From: Terebella lapidaria
Lineage: Eukaryota; Annelida; Polychaeta; Terebellida; Terebellidae
DNA length: 64,000 bases
NCBI GenBank assembly: GCA_949152475.1
Contig: OX424566.1
Coordinates: 8,951,177-9,015,176 of the forward strand
Direction of reading: 5' to 3'
Position 1 is the first letter of the stretch; each line of letters opens with the position of its first letter. Both the position numbers and the translations under genes were made by a program. This document shows positions 58,404 to 64,000 of the stretch, in pieces. The notes under the pieces were generated by a model that saw nothing but the letters and a program-made list of their open reading frames with translations, did no database searches and was not told the origin of the DNA.

Positions 58404-59359
58404 TGTTGTATACTGGTCTTTATCAACATGCTGCCGTATGAAAACGGCGATTGTAATGTCTCGATTGTTGTACAAACCGGCTCGTACTCACAGCGTTAAG
58501 TTTCACAACAACGTTTATTTTTCCAACAGGGCGAGTCTTTGATGAGTTTTTCACACACGATTTGTCTTTTCACTCAACGATAAGTATCCCAATAACGTCT
58601 AGTTGTATTATGTAAGTCATTCTATTTATTTTGAACAGTCCTTCATAATACTCCTCTCGTTTATTACTTCACAATTTGGCCTGATTCTATATATTCAAGA
58701 TGGCTGACAACGTGGCCATTTTGCTCGAACCAGAAACTTTTTTAGGACTCGTAAATTAGCCGTCTAATGAACAAGAACATCATGGGGGAGAAATTCTAGG
58801 TGTCACGTGGTGCAAATGACAGGTCGTGATTGGCTGCTGTATGTGGAGCATGAGCTGTTGCTAAGGAGATGGTGGTGCACTTGCATGCAAATGTATACTG
58901 TGGGCAGAAAGTGTTGCAATAATCTATTAGTCTGTGACGTGTCGGTGCGTGGGTGGAGTTGGGTTTTGGGGGAGTGAAACCTGAAAAATATACTACATTA
59001 AATGCATACCATATTCGATATGCACCATTTTTTTTTTTTTTTTGTCTTATATACCTAATTCAAAATTGTTACTCTACTTCGCGTGAGTATTTGCCGAGTA
59101 ATATGTATCATGCCTATGTTGTTACCTTATTTTGAAGAGGATATTTACAAATCCACTGCTGCAACAGTTGACTGCATCTATGCATGTAGTGACGTGTCGC
59201 TAATGCATAATTTACGGATCCACTATTGCAGCACTTGATAATTTACGAATCCACTGTTCCTCGTGTATTATCCCTGACATAAAACATCACCAACATCAAC
59301 AACATCATCATCATCATCATATACAACATGCATTATACATTGTAATGGTAATATAACCA
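58404..59359. other. Intergenic stretch without a gene
   Basis: AT-rich. It contains a T-run (59029-59043), three short copies of ATTTACRRATCCACT between 59145 and 59255, and an (ATC)n tract (59295-59320). No RNA gene seen. Confidence 0.45.
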
Positions 59360-59740
59360 TGTGCGGAGCCTGAGATGCCATGGGAGCGACACCACAGAAC
59401 TCGCACACGTAGGCTTGTTGCTGGCCGGCCTCGCCGATGGCATTGTCGCAGGGATAGAACTCTGTGTTTTTATATTGCGAACACATGTAGCGAGTACATG
59501 GACTAAATTTATTGGGATATCCAATGGATATCCAATGCAAATCCAATGCAACTCATTCGTACGGCGCAATACATAACACCCTGGACAGCCCGACGGTCTG
59601 CCAGAGCCTGTGTCACACCATCCCAGGGCGAGAGACCGGTGATCACAGGAACGAGCCCCAAGAAATCATGGTCCCCCTCTTGGAAGTCGTTGTCAGGGCC
59701 CTCGCAGGCCTTAGCCGGTGAGGTTGAACGTGGAGCTCAT
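59360..59740 (-). CDS. Possible small gene with TATA box, frame-disrupted, family unknown
   Basis: On the minus strand an ATG at 59740-59738 lies about 73 bases after a TATA box, but its frame stops after nine codons (MSSTFNLTG). From the same place a second frame is open and protein-like (ACEGPDNDFQEGDHDFLGLV, then SPWDGVTQALADRRAVQGVM). A further exon-like block follows acceptor AAAAACACAG (about 59461) and encodes a Cys-containing segment (YPCDNAIGEAGQQQAYVCEF, then CGVAPMASQAPHM). A one-base indel near 59725 would explain the early stop. The plus strand is also open here, so strand assignment rests on the promoter and splice signals. Confidence 0.3.
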
Positions 59741-59812
59741 GGTCGAGCCCTCCGTCGTCCTCTCGCCTTGCTCAGCTCTGAGACAACTCCACTAAACAAC
59801 GTGGCTTCAGAG

Positions 59813-59820
59813 TATTTATA
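59813..59820 (-). promoter_or_regulatory. TATA box on the minus strand
   Basis: CTATAAATACTC on the minus strand, 73 bases before an ATG and about 235 bases from the divergent beta-propeller exon at 60055. Confidence 0.45.
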
Positions 59821-60054
59821 GCCCGAGGAGCACGAAAAACGAGGGATGACCTAAGAGCATTGTTACAGTACAGTGGGGAGAGAGGATTAGAGAGCGTTGC
59901 TATGTAGCGCACGTGCTTCGAACACAAAGCACCTAAAACAAGAGTAGTGTTTACAAAGAATCTCATGCCGTGGTCTTTGGGCGAAATTGCCACATTTGTT
60001 TATTGTTGGTTACTCCGGCAATATACATGACATTATTCGTGACACTTTATCCAG

Positions 60055-60411
60055 GTTCTCCGCCGAATGTGGACCAAAGAAGAAGCAGCCCTTGACATCA
60101 CCTGGACGGCGGGCGCAGCTTCCCCCGCTCTCCTCTACAGCACATGGTCAGGTGAATTACGGATGGTGTCAGAGAGCGGGGAGCCGCTGCCGCTGCAGTT
60201 CGACACTGCCGGAATACAGGGGCCGGTATGTGTCGACTCCACACCTGACGGGGCCGCTGTCGTGGTGGTGCACGGGGAGAGACCATACAGCTGGACAGTG
60301 TTCAGGAGGGAGTCGCGGGTGTCGTACCGTCGCCAGGCAACCTACCATCTACAACGGCCTGAAGCTGCATGCTGGACACATGACAGAGAGATTGTCATGG
60401 TGGTGGAAAAG
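60055..60411 (+). CDS. Beta-propeller (WD40-like) protein, penultimate exon
   Basis: After acceptor TTTATCCAG (60054) the frame is open with VLRRMWTKEEAALDITW; the ATG at 60067 could be a start if this is the first coding exon. Repeating beta-blade-like pieces are visible (LLYSTWSGELRMVSESGEPL, VCVDSTPDGAAVVVVHGERP, CWTHDREIVMVVEK). It ends AAG|GTGAGA in phase 0 and joins the exon at 60634 across a 222-bp intron. The family beyond a propeller fold is not recognised. Confidence 0.6.
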
Positions 60412-60633
60412 GTGAGAAACTTGATTTATTGTGTGCATTTTGTAACAGGATTCGATTGAAATCAATATAATGGACAACACAAATAATTAGGTATCTATGT
60501 CAAAAAATGCTATTGAATGCATTGAATTTTAACATGTATGGAATTTTAGTATCCTTCACACATTACTGATTTTGTTATCATTATTTTTGTGCTAATCTTG
60601 TTTATGTATCATCATTATTATTATTGCCATCAG

Positions 60634-61101
60634 ATATCCAGTTATAACCTCCGGAAGTACCGAGTGTCTGACGGTGGCCTGCTCTGGGAGGTGAAGTATG
60701 TCAGCAGCTATGTGCTCTCAGGTCAGCTGTCTGTCTGCCAGCAGAGCGGCCACATCCTCCTGGCTGACGCGCTGGAGGGAGTCCGTGTGTACAGCCCGGC
60801 CAGGGAGCTCCTACATCGTGTTCCTCTCCCTGACGGGCTCCCAGGTATCTTCTCAGTGTGCGCGGTGAGGAAGGACACGTGGTTATCTGGGCATCGTGAC
60901 GGCTCTGTCCGTCTGTGGGGGGTCAGGGACACCGCTAGGGCCGAGCACATGCTGGTTGATACAGGAGAGCATGTCGTCACAGGTCTAGCGCTGTCCGGGG
61001 ACAGACTCCTCGCTGTACATACCAGGATCAGTCTCCTCACTTTACCTACCGCAGATAGGGACAAACTGATTGTGTATAACGTGGCGGGGTGCCTGGGGTA
61101 A
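60634..61101 (+). CDS. Beta-propeller (WD40-like) protein, last exon
   Basis: Starts after GCCATCAG, phase 0, and ends at TAA 61099-61101. It holds several blades, the clearest being SGHRDGSVRLWGVRDTARAE (WD-repeat-like), preceded by LLADALEGVRVYSPARELLH and followed by VVTGLALSGDRLLAVHTRIS. It is GC-richer than its surroundings, as expected for a coding exon. WD40 domains are protein-interaction platforms; the partner is unknown. With the previous exon it gives about 275 residues, enough for one propeller at most. Confidence 0.65.
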   Translation: MSSYNLRKYRVSDGGLLWEVKYVSSYVLSGQLSVCQQSGHILLADALEGVRVYSPARELLHRVPLPDGLPGIFSVCAVRKDTWLSGHRDGSVRLWGVRDTARAEHMLVDTGEHVVTGLALSGDRLLAVHTRISLLTLPTADRDKLIVYNVAGCLG

Positions 61102-61635
61102 AGCACCACTATCACTATCAAATCGATATGTACAGAATAATGTGGTAATGTATTTGTGCAAATTTATGATGAATACATTCATGATAAATGTGTGAATGTA
61201 TTGTGTAAATTTATGACCACAATATTAGTGATAAATGTATGGTGTAAAACTGTGAAATTATGATAAATATATTTTATGAATTTATGATAAATGTATGATG
61301 TGTATTTGATGTCGATATACAACTGTACCTGTATGTATGTTGCTGAATGGAATGGTCTTTTTTCTTTGTTTTTTTTAGAATTTATAAGTGTTTCTTGTTT
61401 ATATAATTTGGTGATTATAACATTATAGTTGTCATATTCGCTGTAACTTGTGACACTAACATTATTGACAGTTTTTAGTTATGATGCAGTTATTTATAGC
61501 CTGATATGTTTTGTAGCTTATATAATATTGCGAAGACTAGATATATTCATGTAATTTTCGGTACTTATATTAACTTTGTGAAATGTTCGTAGTTGTAAAG
61601 TTGGGTCCTGTCAATAAAATACGTTCTGTTTTTCA
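61102..61635 (+). other. 3' untranslated region with poly(A) signal
   Basis: AT-rich, no frame. AATAAA at 61613-61618 followed by a GT-rich stretch (GTTCTGTTTTT, GGTTGTTGTTGTTT) fits a cleavage/polyadenylation site about 510 bases after the stop codon. Near 61150-61300 short ATTTATGATAAATGTATG-like units repeat. Confidence 0.65.
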
Positions 61636-61819
61636 CTGAATGGTTGTTGTTGTTTATATTGAGTCGAGACAGTTCCTATCATAAAGTGATAGAGAGATCA
61701 GTAAAACTTCTAATATTCATACTAACGCTATTAGACACCGGGACACAAATTCAAATACACTGATAAAATTGTTGTTAAATTTATGGCATAGTTTTCACAG
61801 AGATACTTTAGATACTTTA

Positions 61820-63565
61820 TTTAGTTATCATAGTCGTCAACGTGCGCACATTACTCTTGTACCGGAAGTACAGGAAGCCTGCAAACAGCAACAACATAGT
61901 GTTACGAAATCGGGATTCTTCAGGGTCCGATCAGCCCTTTTACTGATGTATAGTGTTCGTTAGCGTTGTGCTTGAAATATCACAAACCAGTCCGAATTCA
62001 ATTAATCCAAGTTTATTGGGATGAATATTAGTCCGAATACTAGTCCGACACGTACAACAGTATATCACAGGTTATCACAGATATTCACTCTTTAATTTCT
62101 TTGCGATTTCTTCGATCATCTCAGAGACCCGTCTTCTCTCTCGGAATCTCTAAAACTCGACTCCGAAAAGTGCGGGGACTTTTTCAAGAGTGTCTGGTTT
62201 TTCCCGCGTCGTGGAACAGGAGTTCATGTGATTCGTTGAATGTGATGTAATGTCTGTGTGGCGTGGTTAGGTGTCTGGAAATGTTGTGATTGGTGGTGTG
62301 TTCTGCGTGACGTCATTTGTGGAGTTGTTTACATGTCTTGGACGGTGTGTGCCGGTTCTCATGAGTATGAAGTCATGTGATGAATCTGTGCCGTGTATGT
62401 CGAGTGGGATAAAGTGTGAGGGAGGGTTTCGGGCCGATAACTGACATAAATATTCTACAATAGTCTGAGAACTTTTATGGTAAGTGGGTATTTTTGGTTG
62501 GAAACAATCTCAAACGAGGTTTCCAGTGTAGGGGGTTCAGCAGATAGACCAACACAATGATATTCTTTTGCGTAGTGGTTTCATTTGTTGTTGACACCTT
62601 CGTTGTTATTAACTATAAACACATGACGTGAGATTATTCCTCAATTATCGTCCGATTGCCTCTTTGTCTACATGTAATCACCATATGATGGAACTTTTGT
62701 CCACTGCTAATGTGCATGGAGGATGATTGGTTCACAGTTGATCACATTCAACAGTTACTGGGAGGTGACACTCGGCTGTTCGTGTTTGTCAAGCAATTTT
62801 TTATCGTGACATACACGAGATATGTGCTGCAGGATTCACGTAACAGGCGCTTCAGTAAAGTAACACTAGATGTACAATTGCCCCAAAATATCTCTTTCCA
62901 CTAAATTAACTTTGTACACATCAATATAAACACATTCAAATCTCTTGTGGTGATCTTTGGGCAAAATCGCCACATATGCTTGTACTGGAATCTGACCTTT
63001 GTATGTGTTTATTTTGAAGTGTAGAAAGTTAATTTAGTGGAAAGAGATATTTTGGGGCAATTTTACATCTAGTGTTACTTGAATACTGAGGCGCCTGTAA
63101 CATGAATACTGAAGTGCCTGTTATGTGTGTGCTACGATCAACAATTGTTTGACAAACACAAACAGCCGAGTGTCACCTCACATAACTGTTGAATTTGGTC
63201 AACTGTTACCAATACACCCCCATGCGCATTAGCAGTGGACAGAAGTTCCATTATTTGGTGATTACATGTAGACGAATAGGCAATCGTATGATTAAATGAG
63301 GAATTATCTCACTTCATGTGTTCATAGTTATTAATAACGAAGGTGTCAACAACGAATGAAACTACCACGCAAAAGAATATCATTATGTTAGTCTATCTGC
63401 TAAGCCTCTTTGCTGGAAACCTCGTTTGAGATTGCTTCCAACTGAAAATACAAACTTATCATAATTTTTCTCAGATTATGTTGTTGTTGTTGTTTGCAGG
63501 CTTCCTGTACTTCCGCTACAGGATTACTGTGCACACGTTGACGACAGTTATTGAAAACAAATAAT
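61820..63565. repeat. Long inverted repeat (fold-back), arms ~500 bp, spacer ~59 bp
   Basis: The left arm (61820-62938, interrupted by the solo LTR) and right arm (62998-63565) are inverted copies at about 80-85% identity. Anchors are GGAAGTACAGGAAGCCTGCA (61864) against its inverse at 63497-63516, and CTCTTTCCACTAAATTAACT (62892) against its inverse at 63026-63045. A transcript would form a long hairpin. There are no protein-coding frames of substance. It may be a fold-back transposon; no target duplication was identified. Confidence 0.85.
61900..62459 (+). mobile_element. Solo LTR inserted in the left arm of the inverted repeat
   Basis: 560 bp, TGTTACGAAATCGGG to TATTCTACA, flanked by ATAG on both sides (61896-61899, 62460-62463). 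The right arm lacks it and reads straight through, which confirms insertion. The internal text AAGTTTATTGGGATGAATATTAGTCCGA resembles the sequence at the right edge of the window. Strand is arbitrary. Confidence 0.8.
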
Positions 63566-63840
63566 ATATTTTGTATATGTGCAAAAATTATTGAATAAGA
63601 TCATATTAATAAATGAATTCTTAGTGACAGATGTTTATATTATGGAGTCAATGAATACATTACTCGTGAATATATGCAGACTGTTTTGTCTATGAACAAA
63701 AAAGCCACAAATAACAAACAACAACATTTGGCACAAACAACAATATTTAAGTTTTAATGCTAACAGTATCCATGATGGCCACTTGTTCTGCATTATTGCT
63801 GGTTAAAAATTTATTTCCGCATTATTATAGTCTGCATAAT
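63566..63840. other. Non-coding stretch
   Basis: AT-rich, no gene or repeat recognised. Confidence 0.4.
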
Positions 63841-63841
63841 T

Positions 63842-64000
63842 GTGACGAAACAGGGTGTCTCCCGGCGGCTATTACGCTGAATCGATCATATAGTACAATG
63901 TATGTCATGCGTTAACACAAACAAATAGTCCAACATATCTTCAAATAGTCCGAAGTTTATTTGAGATGATTAGTCCGATGATGATCACTGCCACACACGT
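63842..64000 (+). mobile_element. Start of an LTR related to the solo LTR, cut by the window
   Basis: Begins TGTGACGAAACAGGGTGTC, resembling TGTTACGAAATCGGG at 61900, and near the edge has AGTCCGAAGTTTATTTGAGA and a further TAGTCCGATGAT, as in the solo LTR. Whether a full element follows cannot be seen. Confidence 0.45.

Noticed and set aside
62710..62904. 64-codon plus-strand frame
   Set aside because: It lies within an arm of the inverted repeat and is not preserved in the other arm.

Overview
This is metazoan nuclear DNA: AT-rich, with GT-AG introns, several families of LTR retrotransposons and DNA transposons, a tRNA-derived SINE, satellites and few host genes. The transposon mix (Gmr1-like and other Ty3/Gypsy elements, a tRNA-headed SINE with an (ATT)n tail, a Crypton-type recombinase domain) fits a marine invertebrate, most likely a mollusc. 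That placement is inference; another lophotrochozoan or a basal deuterostome cannot be excluded from sequence alone.

Layout. 1-316: a minus-strand exon running off the left edge. 317-6290: mostly non-coding, with one possible decayed gene (3.3-4.2 kb). 6291-19991: a large, dead Ty3/Gypsy element on the minus strand (LTRs about 1.34 kb, tRNA-Leu primer site) with an accessory C2H2 zinc-finger/coiled-coil ORF downstream of integrase. Its gag is split by a 2.66-kb hAT-like element with an 8-bp target duplication. 21217-26937: a region bounded by inverted termini and rich in copies of a 20-bp motif; a satellite and a SINE lie inside it. 27041-31094: the main host gene, in which a Mab-21/cGAS-like nucleotidyltransferase exon is joined in phase to a Schlafen-like (AlbA, SWADL-like, SF1 helicase) exon. 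34437-35077: a 30-bp minisatellite.

35391-52450: a nested retroelement complex. A degraded minus-strand Gypsy element has pol at 49.3-52.4 kb and a C2H2/coiled-coil ORF at 44.2-47.6 kb. Its 3' part is tandemly duplicated, and a young 6.5-kb Gmr1-like element (gag with SCAN-like capsid; pol in the order protease-integrase-RT-RNase H) has inserted into one copy. 52489-54170: a short LTR element with a SCAN-like gag remnant. 54319-54668: a second SINE. 55337-56720: a broken Crypton-type recombinase-domain gene with a CMC/Chapaev-like element (56721-58403) inserted next to its start codon. 59360-59820 and 60055-61101: a possible small minus-strand gene with a TATA box, divergent from a beta-propeller (WD40-like) gene with a poly(A) signal. 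61820-63565: a long inverted repeat containing a solo LTR. A related LTR appears to start at the right edge.

Functionally, the one host locus that stands out joins a nucleic-acid-sensing enzyme fold to an antiviral-type tRNA/RNA-restriction fold. Nearly everything else is mobile DNA in various stages of decay.
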